Positions 25,211 through 32,720 of a stretch of DNA of 64,000 nt are shown in pieces. The stretch lies in NCBI RefSeq assembly GCF_030009775.1, contig NZ_JASCTH010000013.1:184120-248119 (forward strand), in the 5' to 3' direction. The notes below the pieces were generated by a model that saw only the letters and a program-made list of their open reading frames with translations, searched no databases and was not told the DNA's origin. The stretch comes from Actinoplanes sandaracinus. GTDB taxonomy: Bacteria; Actinomycetota; Actinomycetes; Mycobacteriales; Micromonosporaceae. The translations under genes and the position numbers were made by a program. The first letter of the stretch is position 1. Each line of letters begins with the position of its first letter.

Positions 25211-26737
25211 TCAGCTCCCCGCCAGCCGCACCCCGCCGCCGCCACGCTTGGCCTGGTACATGTACGCGTCCGCGTCCCGCATCAGCCCCGCGAACTCGGT
25301 TCCGTGCTCGGGGAAGAGCGCCACCCCGATGCTCGCGCCGATCCGCACCGGCTCGCCCTCGATGTCGAACGGCTCCCGGAGCCGCTCGCAGATCCGCTCG
25401 CCGACCCCGATCGCGTCCTCGGCGTCCGGGTCGCAGGTGAGCAGCACCGAGAACTCGTCACCGCCGAGCCGGGCCACCAGGTCCGGCCGCCGCACCACGC
25501 CCTGGAGCCGTTTGGCGACGAGCTGGAGCAGCACGTCACCGGCGTGGTGCCCGACCGTGTCGTTGACCTGCTTGAACCCGTTGAGGTCGAGGAGCAGCAA
25601 CGCCACCCGGGTGCCGGTCGCGGCGGCGATCTCCACGGCCACCTCGGCCCGGTCGAGCAGCTGCTTGCGGTTGGGCAGCCCGGTCAGCGAGTCGTGGAAC
25701 GCCTGCCGGTGCAGTTCGTTCATGTGCACCTCGGCGGCCTGCCGCATCCGGGCGCTGTCCATGATCAGGGCGCCTTCGACGGCGAGCTGCTGGGCCAGGA
25801 GCCGGTCGCGTGCGCTCCAGTCCCGGGTGCCGGTGGAGTCGCCGCACATCACCATGCCGACCGGTCCCTGCCCGGACATCAGCGGCATCGCGATGAAAGA
25901 GCGCACCCCGATCGTCTGGACGAACCCGCCGGCCCGCGTCTTGGCGGTGCTGGCGTCGCCGACGAGCACCGGCTCGCCGGACTCGGCCACGGAGCGCCAG
26001 ACCGGCGACTCGGAGGCGAGCCGCCCGAGCATGTTGGTGGAGAGAGCCTGGTGGATGTCGTCGGAGAACCCGACGCCGTGCACGTACCGGACCTTGCCCT
26101 CGCCGTCGATCAGGTGCATCGCGGCGTGCTCGGTCCGGAAGGCGGTCGCGAACTGCCGGGCCAGCAGCTCGGCGGCGGTCTCCATGTTGCCGGCCGTCAT
26201 GCCCTGCTCGAACAGCTCCTGGATGGTGGCGCTGCTGTGGGCGACGAACTGCCGCTGCTTCTCGGCCGCCAGTCCCTGGAGCGTGGTGGCGAAGTGCAGG
26301 GCCATCGTCGAGATGGTGTCCAGCTGGAGCTCGGCCAGGTGAGAGCCGGTCAGCAGGAGCACGCCGACGGTCTGCCCGCCGATGCGCAGGCGGATCGCCA
26401 TCTGCTCGCCGTTGACCACCGGCTTGCCGCCGGCCGGCGCCCGGAACACCTTGCCGGCCACCAGCTGGTCGCGCCGTCCGGGCTCGCCGAGCTGGGCGCT
26501 CGCCGTCATCATGCCGGTCTCGGAGTCCAGCTCGAAGACGGTGGCCGCGGTCAGCCCGGCGATGTCCCGCAGATGCGGCCCGGTCAGGTCGAGCACATGC
26601 TGCACCGACGGGGTGTCCTTGGTCATGAACCCCACCAGTTCAGCCAGCATCAGCCCCTGACGGTCCGGGGTCATTGTGTCCATGCCGGCCCCCTCGACCT
26701 CGGAACCGGCTGTGTGCATCTCGCTGCCCACGCTCAT
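25211..26737 (-). CDS. GAF-GGDEF diguanylate cyclase
   Basis: A 508-residue soluble protein with a probable first GAF-like domain (about 30-165), a second GAF domain (about 180-325, with FIAMPLMSGQGPVGMVMCGD) and a GGDEF domain (about 345-505) whose loop RLGGDEFSVLL is intact. It should make c-di-GMP in response to a small ligand or redox signal sensed by the GAF parts. It lacks membrane helices, unlike the two c-di-GMP proteins near the start of the window. The ATG at 26737 is the first of four near the N-terminus, so the exact start is not certain. Confidence 0.88.
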   Translation of the reverse strand: MSVGSEMHTAGSEVEGAGMDTMTPDRQGLMLAELVGFMTKDTPSVQHVLDLTGPHLRDIAGLTAATVFELDSETGMMTASAQLGEPGRRDQLVAGKVFRAPAGGKPVVNGEQMAIRLRIGGQTVGVLLLTGSHLAELQLDTISTMALHFATTLQGLAAEKQRQFVAHSSATIQELFEQGMTAGNMETAAELLARQFATAFRTEHAAMHLIDGEGKVRYVHGVGFSDDIHQALSTNMLGRLASESPVWRSVAESGEPVLVGDASTAKTRAGGFVQTIGVRSFIAMPLMSGQGPVGMVMCGDSTGTRDWSARDRLLAQQLAVEGALIMDSARMRQAAEVHMNELHRQAFHDSLTGLPNRKQLLDRAEVAVEIAAATGTRVALLLLDLNGFKQVNDTVGHHAGDVLLQLVAKRLQGVVRRPDLVARLGGDEFSVLLTCDPDAEDAIGVGERICERLREPFDIEGEPVRIGASIGVALFPEHGTEFAGLMRDADAYMYQAKRGGGGVRLAGS

Positions 26738-27280
26738 GGCCCTAGGGTCGGCATCGCGGGCTTGCGGTTGAGCCGTGGGCCCCGGACGGCGGGTCGCAAT
26801 TGGGGTGCGCTCGGGTGCCGTTCGTCATCACCCGTCGGCGCCAGGTTGTTGATCTTCGACTTCGAGGGTCCGTTGACCGATAGCGACATCACTCTGCTGG
26901 ACGGCCGGCGCCGCGAGCGGGGAGTGGGACAGCCTGGAACTCGGCCGTTCCCGCCTGGTCGCCGACCACGGCAGCGACATCAGCGACGGGCGGTACACGG
27001 AAGCCGGCCCGTGCGGTCGGCCCGGCCTCGGACCGGCCTCGGACCGGCCTCGGACCGGACCATCAGGCACGTGCGGCAAACCGGACACCGGGAGGAGGCG
27101 CGTGCGACGCTGGAACTGACCGCCGACCTCAACGCCTGCCGAAGCCGGAAACCGAAGCCGAAGCCGAGGTCAGATCGAAGGCGTGCTGCGGCTCGCGGTG
27201 ACGCGCGGTTCCCGGCGGGCAGGCGCCACCGGTGGCCTGACCCGACCCGGTGGCATGGCCTGGGGCTGGTGGTCTGGTCC

Positions 27281-27400
27281 GGGCTGGGGGCTTGGGCTGG
27301 GCTGGGGGCTTGGGCTGGGCTGGTGGCTTGGGCTGGTGGCCTGCCCTGGTCCGGGCTGGTGGCTTGGGCTGGTGGCCTGCCCTGGCCCGGGCTGGTGGCC
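27281..27400. repeat. 18-bp / 36-bp tandem repeat array
   Basis: An 18-bp unit of the form GGGCTGGGGGCTTGGGCT begins at 27281 and repeats at 27299, 27317 and 27353. The last two are embedded in a 36-bp higher-order unit (27317-27352 and 27353-27388) that differs at one base between copies. Low-complexity Trp/Ala/Gly/Leu or Pro/Ala/Gln peptides result in the two strands; I see no reason to call it coding. Confidence 0.8.
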
Positions 27401-27806
27401 TCATCTGCGCTGGGCCTCGTTCGACCCGGTGGCCTTGTCCGTTTCGAAGTCCTGGCATGCGGCGATGAGGTCTGGCCCACGAGCCGTCACCTGCCATCAA
27501 CCGGTTCGCGCGGAAGCGGCTGGTCCTGCCGCCGCGGGCCGCAGACGCCTTCAAAGACACCCCGCACGGCGTTTCGGTCGCGGTGGGTGCGGGCGGCGGT
27601 GCGTCGCAACCCCCCCATTTGTACGCCAAGAGCACCTCTCCCGCTCACCCCGGCCCGGTCCTCGCGTTCGCCATCGTCCTGGCTGAGGTTGCCGGCCCAG
27701 TGTCTGCGTCCGGATCGGGTGGCGGCTGCGCCGGGGTGACGGCGCGCTGCTGGGAGCGGGCCTGGCGGCTCACCGTGGCTCGCCGCAGCGAGCGGTCAGG
27801 GCGGCG

Positions 27807-28004
27807 GTGAGCCGTCGGGTGGGCGTGTTTCCCTTGGTGGTGAGCCGTCGATGAGGCGTGCTTCGTCCGGTGGTGAGCCGGCGGTAAGGCGTGCTTTGCC
27901 TCGTGTGGTGAGCCCTCGGTGAGGCGTGTTTCGCCTCGTGGAGGCGTCCGGTAGGCGTGCTTCGCCAGGTAGTGGGCCGTCGGTGAGGCGTGCTTCGCCG
28001 CGTC
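27807..28004. repeat. Degenerate 33-bp tandem repeat array
   Basis: Six direct repeats begin at 27807, 27840, 27873, 27908, 27941 and 27972, with lengths 33, 33, 35, 33, 31 and 33. The best-kept core is GGCGTGCTTCGCC. There are no unique spacers, so it is not a CRISPR array. All three minus-strand frames stay open through it because the unit is a multiple of three, which produces His/Lys/Pro-rich hypothetical peptides of doubtful reality. Confidence 0.8.
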
Positions 28005-28246
28005 GCCGCTCCGCGGTCGGGACGATGGCCTGGGTCGCCGGCCCGGCCCGGTGGTCCGGAAGGCGTGGCCGTAGCCGTCTCGGGCACAACGGTCGACGGC
28101 GGCCTGAAAAGCCGCCGACATCACCGCCCTGCCCAAGAGTTCTGCGCTGGATCATCGCTCCTCACCATGGCCGTGACCGGCACCGATGGCGCGCCGCTGC
28201 GGTGCCGTGAACTCCCGGTTGCCCATCTGTTTCGGAATGATTGCGC

Positions 28247-28260
28247 TGGGAGCGCTCCCA
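28247..28260. promoter_or_regulatory. CebR/CelR-type operator
   Basis: The 14-bp perfect palindrome TGGGAGCGCTCCCA is identical to the site bound by the LacI-family cellulose-utilisation repressors CebR of Streptomyces and CelR of Thermobifida (established knowledge). It lies 95 bases before the start of the GH6 cellulase gene, a usual distance for control of its promoter. Cello-oligosaccharide induction is inferred. I noticed no second copy in the window. Confidence 0.88.
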
Positions 28261-28355
28261 TGGAATGCTGTCCACATCGGCCAGCGATCCCCACCGATGT
28301 GTTGGTCGCCGTTCCCCGGTGCGCTCCCGCACCACCACCGTCTCTAGGAGTCCTG

Positions 28356-30092
28356 ATGAGACCCACCCCCACCCGTGCGAGGGCATTGACGGCCGCCGCT
28401 GTGGTCGGTGTCGTCGCCGCCACCGGCGCCGTCGCCGTCGCGACCAGCGCGAGCGCTGCCGCCGGCTGTCGCGTGGACTACTCGGCGAACCAGTGGTCCA
28501 ACGGCTTCACCGGCAACGTCACCGTCACCAACCTGGGCGACCCGATCTCCGGCGGCTGGAACCTCACCTGGTCGTGGGCCGGCAACCAGCAGATCACTCA
28601 GGGCTGGAGCGCGACGATCGCCCAGTCCGGGGCGAACGTCACGGCCACCAACCCGGGCTGGGCGTCGTCGCTGGGCACCAACGGCACCGCCAACTTCGGC
28701 TTCAACGCGAACTACTCGGGCACGAACGCCGCGCCCGCGTCGTTCTCGTTGAACGGCACGGTCTGCAACGGCTCGACCGGTTCGCCGTCCAGCTCACCGT
28801 CGACCTCGACGTCTCCGTCGACCTCCACGTCGCCGACCACCAAGGTCGACAACCCGTATGCCGGTGCGCGCGGTTACGTGAACCCGGAGTGGAAGGCCAA
28901 GGCCGAGTCGGTGACCGGCGGCAGCCGCGTCTCCAACAACCCGACCGCCGTCTGGATCGACCGGATCGCCGCGATCAACGGCACCTCCGGCAGCAGCTCG
29001 AACGGTTCGATGGGGGTGCGTGACCACCTGGACGCGGCTCTGGCGCAGGGCGCCGGCTACATCCAGTTCGTCATCTACAACCTGCCCGGCCGGGACTGCG
29101 CGGCGCTCGCCTCCAACGGTGAGCTCGGTGTGAACGAACTGCCGAAGTACAAGACCGACTACATCGACCCGATCGCCGCGATCCAGGCCGACGCGAAGTA
29201 CAAGGCTCTGCGGATCATCAACATCGTCGAGATCGACTCGCTGCCGAACCTGGTGACGAACGTGGGCAGCCAGGCCGGCGCCACGGCGACCTGCGACACG
29301 ATGAAGGCGAACGGCGGTTACGTCCAGGGCATCGGTTACGCCCTGAGCAAGCTCGGCGCGCTCGGCAACACCTACAACTACGTCGACGCCGCCCACCACG
29401 GCTGGATCGGCTGGGACTCGAACTTCGGCCCCACCGCCGACATCATGCTGGAGGCCGCCCGGGCGTCCGGCAACGTGAAGAACGTGCACGGCTTCATCAC
29501 CAACACGGCCAACTACTCGGCCCTGCGTGAGCTGTTCGTGCAGCCCAGCACCTCGGTGAACGGCCAGAGCGTCCGGCAGTCGAAGTGGGTGGACTGGAAC
29601 CAGTACACCGATGAGCTGACCTTCGCCCAGGCCTTCCGGACCAAGCTGGTCTCGATCGGCTTCGACTCCGGCATCGGCATGCTGATCGACACCTCCCGCA
29701 ACGGCTGGGGCGGCGCGGCCCGGCCCACCGCGGCGAGCACCAGCACCAACGTCGACACCTTCGTCAACGAGTCCCGCATCGACCGCCGGATCCACGCCGG
29801 CAACTGGTGCAACCAGTCCGGCGCGGGCCTGGGCGAGCGTCCCACCGCGGCCCCGGCCTCCGGCATCGACGCCTACGTCTGGGTGAAGCCGCCGGGCGAG
29901 TCGGACGGCTCCAGCACCCTCATCGACAACGACGAGGGCAAGGGATTCGACCAGATGTGCGACCCGGCCTACGCCGGTAACGCCCGCAACGGCAACAGTA
30001 TGTCGGGCGCCCTGCCGAACGCCCCGATCTCGGGCGCCTGGTTCCCGGCGCAGTTCGCCCAGCTCATGGCGAACGCCTACCCGGCGCTCTGA
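28356..30092 (+). CDS. Secreted GH6 cellulase with CBM2
   Basis: A 578-residue exported cellulase, probably a cellobiohydrolase. A signal peptide spans about 1-36; residues about 37-143 are a family 2 cellulose-binding module (CRVDYSANQWSNGFTGNVTV); residues 144-170 are a Ser/Thr/Pro linker; the rest is a glycoside hydrolase family 6 domain. GH6 signatures are FVIYNLPGRDCAALASNGEL, IVEIDSLPNL, HHGWIGWDSNF, IDTSRNGWGG and YVWVKPPGESDGSS. The long-loop architecture is closer to exo-acting bacterial GH6 enzymes. The ATG at 28356 follows TAGGAG. A CebR-type operator upstream indicates control by cellobiose. Confidence 0.94.
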   Translation: MRPTPTRARALTAAAVVGVVAATGAVAVATSASAAAGCRVDYSANQWSNGFTGNVTVTNLGDPISGGWNLTWSWAGNQQITQGWSATIAQSGANVTATNPGWASSLGTNGTANFGFNANYSGTNAAPASFSLNGTVCNGSTGSPSSSPSTSTSPSTSTSPTTKVDNPYAGARGYVNPEWKAKAESVTGGSRVSNNPTAVWIDRIAAINGTSGSSSNGSMGVRDHLDAALAQGAGYIQFVIYNLPGRDCAALASNGELGVNELPKYKTDYIDPIAAIQADAKYKALRIINIVEIDSLPNLVTNVGSQAGATATCDTMKANGGYVQGIGYALSKLGALGNTYNYVDAAHHGWIGWDSNFGPTADIMLEAARASGNVKNVHGFITNTANYSALRELFVQPSTSVNGQSVRQSKWVDWNQYTDELTFAQAFRTKLVSIGFDSGIGMLIDTSRNGWGGAARPTAASTSTNVDTFVNESRIDRRIHAGNWCNQSGAGLGERPTAAPASGIDAYVWVKPPGESDGSSTLIDNDEGKGFDQMCDPAYAGNARNGNSMSGALPNAPISGAWFPAQFAQLMANAYPAL

Positions 30093-30114
30093 TCGGTTCG
30101 TCAGGTCAGTGAAC

Positions 30115-30146
30115 GACCGGCCGGTGCTCTCCAGCACCGGCCGGTC
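30115..30146 (+). terminator. Hairpin terminator after cellulase gene
   Basis: A perfect 14-bp stem (30115-30128 with 30133-30146) with loop CTCC, 22 bases after the cellulase stop. Confidence 0.8.
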
Positions 30147-30187
30147 GGCTATTGCAATACAAGTGAATTGTGACCTACCGTGGCGGG

Positions 30188-30829
30188 GTGAAGAAGGTAT
30201 GGGGACTCGCCCGGTTCGTGGTCGTCTACGAGCTGCGGCTCTGGGCCGCGCTGTTCCGCTGGATCCTCCGGCGTCCAGTCCCGGTCGAACCGGGGACGCT
30301 GCGTTTCGCGTACGCCGGCGCGGTCAAGATGATTTTGATCGCCTTCATCGCGGTCTCCGCCATCGAGATCCCGATCCTGGACCTGATGATTCCGTGGGAG
30401 CCGGTCCGGATCGTCGTGCTGGGAGCCGGGGTCTACGGCCTGATCTGGATGATCGGCCTGGCCGCCACCATGTGGGCGTACCCGCACCTGGTCGGTCCGT
30501 CCGGACTGCGCATCCGCAACAGCATCACCATGGACGTCGCGATCGACTGGAAGTCGGTCGCCTCGATCGCGGTGCACCGGCGCTCGATGCCGCCGGGCGG
30601 CCAGACCCAGTGGGAGGACGGCGTGCTCTCCCTCGGCATGGGCAGCCAGACGAGTGTCGACGTGCGCCTGACCGCCCCGCTGGTGCTTCCGGTCCGCAAG
30701 GCCAAGGGGCAGCCCGCGACCACCGTGCGGTTCCACGCCGACGACCCGGAGGGCCTGGTCGCGGCGGCCATGGCGTTCCTCGCGCCGGCGGACGTGACCG
30801 GTCAGCCCTTGGCGGCGAAGAACCGGTAG
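30188..30829 (+). CDS. Unknown membrane protein
   Basis: A protein of about 213 residues with two membrane helices (about 45-65 and 75-100) followed by a soluble C-terminal domain with a PH-like pattern of strands (GPSGLRIRNS, VDVRLTAPLVLPV). Its family is not recognised with certainty. I chose GTG at 30188 because GGCGG lies just before it; GTG at 30170 would add six residues. The 3' end overlaps the convergent gene by 28 bases. Confidence 0.75.
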   Translation: MKKVWGLARFVVVYELRLWAALFRWILRRPVPVEPGTLRFAYAGAVKMILIAFIAVSAIEIPILDLMIPWEPVRIVVLGAGVYGLIWMIGLAATMWAYPHLVGPSGLRIRNSITMDVAIDWKSVASIAVHRRSMPPGGQTQWEDGVLSLGMGSQTSVDVRLTAPLVLPVRKAKGQPATTVRFHADDPEGLVAAAMAFLAPADVTGQPLAAKNR

Positions 30830-31449
30830 ACCGCCCGGTACGGCACCGCTGTCGTCCCGCCGGCGCAGGATCCGGCCGGGGGCACCCCGCCGACCGTGTC
30901 CAGCCGCTGGATGTAGGTGACCTTGCCGAACACCCCGTCGCCGCGGGTGAGTCTCGCCTTGATCCGCAGCTGTTGGATGCTGTCCGGGTGCTCGGACGCG
31001 ACCCGGACGACCCCTTCCGGGTCACCCTCCAGCAGTGAGCCGTCCTGGTCCGACTGCCAGCTCGGGCCGCGGAAGTGCAGGGCGCTCACCTTCTTCACCG
31101 GGTGCATGGTGACGCCGGACAACGAGGCGGCCGGTTCGAGCAGCGCCCAGGCGCCGCCGCGGCACTCGTAGATCTGGACGCCCCTGGCCTTGAGGACCGC
31201 GTACGGCACATGCCCGGCGGGCGGGTTCAGTTCGGCCGGCACCCGCGGGTCGAGGCCGGGGAAGCGGGCGGCCCCGGCGGGTGGCGGAACCGCGGCCGGC
31301 GGCCGGTCGGTCCCGGCGAACGAGACGCCGGTGGGCACGGCGACCGCGATGAGCGCGAGGGCGCCGAACGCGGCGGTGATCTTACTGTTCCGGGTGAATG
31401 ACGCGTGCCGGTTGACGGGCATGCGCGCGACAGCGGGGCGCTGAGTCAC
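30802..31449 (-). CDS. Exported DUF3455-like protein
   Basis: A 215-residue protein with one N-terminal hydrophobic segment (about 24-46) that is a signal peptide or anchor. The exported part shows the DUF3455 pattern: GVQIYECRGGAWALLEP, HFRGPSWQSDQDGSLLEG, FGKVTYIQRLDTVGGVPPAG and a terminal VPYRAVYRFF. Function of the family is unknown. The GTG start at 31449 is preceded by GGAGGAC. It ends inside the last codons of the convergent membrane-protein gene, so the two transcripts are antisense to each other over 28 bases. Confidence 0.82.
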   Translation of the reverse strand: MTQRPAVARMPVNRHASFTRNSKITAAFGALALIAVAVPTGVSFAGTDRPPAAVPPPAGAARFPGLDPRVPAELNPPAGHVPYAVLKARGVQIYECRGGAWALLEPAASLSGVTMHPVKKVSALHFRGPSWQSDQDGSLLEGDPEGVVRVASEHPDSIQQLRIKARLTRGDGVFGKVTYIQRLDTVGGVPPAGSCAGGTTAVPYRAVYRFFAAKG

Positions 31450-31548
31450 GAAGTCCTCCCCTATGGACGGTGACGCGTTGCCTCACGCTAGTGGCCGCCG
31501 GACCGGGGAAGGCCTGTTGTGACCGGAAATCACCCGGAGGAAGTGCCG

Positions 31549-32337
31549 CTATCTGGACGAACCGGGCATCCGGTAGAAGCCGGTCGGCATCGCCTGCTCC
31601 TCGATCTGCGCCAGCCGAGCCCGCGAGCGCAGGCGGATGAGCAGCAGCACGCCGAGGAAGACGCAGATTCCGCCGACGATCAGGCCGGGTCCGAGCAGCG
31701 TGGTCTCATTGGCGACCAGGGCCGTCTCGGTCTCGTCGGAGGAGTCGGCGATCACCGCCCCGGTCCGCCTGCCCGCGTTTCCCGCCGGCGTGGTCTTCTC
31801 CGGCGTGGCCTTCCCGGACGGGGACGCCGACGGGGAGGCGGTGCGATCGCCGCGGACCGTGGTCGTCGCGCCCGCGGCGGTCAGCAATGTCTCCTCCGCG
31901 TCGAAGGCCCGCGCCTCGAACTGCACCTGGCCGCCCGTCGAGTCCTCGGCGGCGACCTGCCAGCGGCCGGTGACCGTACGGCCGCGGCACAGCGTGCCCG
32001 GGTCGAGGGCCCGGTCGACGATCGTGGTGGTGTTGCCCTCGGTGCTGGTGTCCACCGCGAACGGCCCGTCGTCCTCGACCCGGATGACCCGTAGCTGACC
32101 GGCGTCCGAGCCGGAGCGCACGAGCAGGACCCAGCGGACTTTGCGGCACTGCCGGTTCTCGGAGGTGGCCACGGCCGTCACGGTCGCCGCGGGCTGGCCC
32201 GCGGTGATGGTCCCGGGCGCGGTCACCCGCACACTGAACCCCGGCACGTCGGCCGCGGCCGGCGCCGTCCATGCCAGCGAGCTCAGTACGGTTCCCGCGA
32301 CGACCACGCCGATGAGCGCGGTGATCCGGTGACGCAT
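31549..32337 (-). CDS. Exported membrane-anchored protein of unknown function
   Basis: A 262-residue protein with signal peptide (1-29), a beta-rich extracellular domain with two Cys (about 60 and 115), a Ser/Thr/Pro/Lys linker (about 165-190) and one C-terminal helix (about 215-238) followed by a short basic cytosolic tail. The topology is that of a surface-displayed, single-pass protein. No catalytic motif is visible. The ATG follows AGGGGGAT. Confidence 0.8.
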   Translation of the reverse strand: MRHRITALIGVVVAGTVLSSLAWTAPAAADVPGFSVRVTAPGTITAGQPAATVTAVATSENRQCRKVRWVLLVRSGSDAGQLRVIRVEDDGPFAVDTSTEGNTTTIVDRALDPGTLCRGRTVTGRWQVAAEDSTGGQVQFEARAFDAEETLLTAAGATTTVRGDRTASPSASPSGKATPEKTTPAGNAGRRTGAVIADSSDETETALVANETTLLGPGLIVGGICVFLGVLLLIRLRSRARLAQIEEQAMPTGFYRMPGSSR

Positions 32338-32720
32338 GACGATCCCCCTTCCCAGGGCTTACCCTCAGATTCGCCTGCACTACATAGTTCGCCCACGGAC
32401 CGCGAATGGTTCAGCCGGTGGCCCGCGTCACTCACCGCCGGCGCCTTATTTTTTCTTCAGGTCGGCAACCTCTCGGCTGTCTGCGCAGCTCAGCGGCCCT
32501 GCGCGGAAAGTAGCCGTGCTGCTACGGAAAAAATTCCGGTGCTGTTCATCCGAACCCGGGCCAGGCACGTAATCCCGGGAGGACACGGACCGCGGCACGC
32601 AGGGGAAAGCTTCGCCACGGACCGGATCCAGCAGCAGCGCTTGAGCGCGGGGCGTCCCCCACGGACGCCAGCGTCCCACCGCCCATGGGATGTGACCGCA
32701 CCAAGGAGAACGAGGAGTCC
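32338..32720. other. Divergent promoter region of the redox operon
   Basis: This 383-base gap separates the exported protein (minus) from the cytochrome operon (plus) and must carry both promoters. It includes a T-rich tract at about 32447-32457, unusual for this window. I see no gene in it and cannot assign specific promoter boxes. Confidence 0.5.

Larger units (their letters stand above)
26738..28355. other. Gene-poor region with repeats
   Basis: About 1.6 kb with no frame that shows normal codon composition or a recognisable product. It contains an 18/36-bp tandem array (27281-27400), a degenerate 33-bp tandem array (27807-28004) and, at its right end, the regulatory region of the cellulase gene. 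A short plus-strand stretch around 26848-26900 can be read as LLIFDFEGPLTDSD, faintly like a HAD-hydrolase first motif, but the frame degenerates at once and may be a remnant or chance. Confidence 0.65.

Noticed and set aside
27807..28004. Tandem units resembling a CRISPR array
   Set aside because: Units follow one another without unique spacers and are degenerate; no cas genes are nearby.
27645..28136. Minus-strand frame with His/Lys/Pro repeats (KHASPTAH-like)
   Set aside because: All three frames are open through the 33-bp repeats, unit lengths of 35 and 31 break the frame, and there is no ribosome site or conserved ends.
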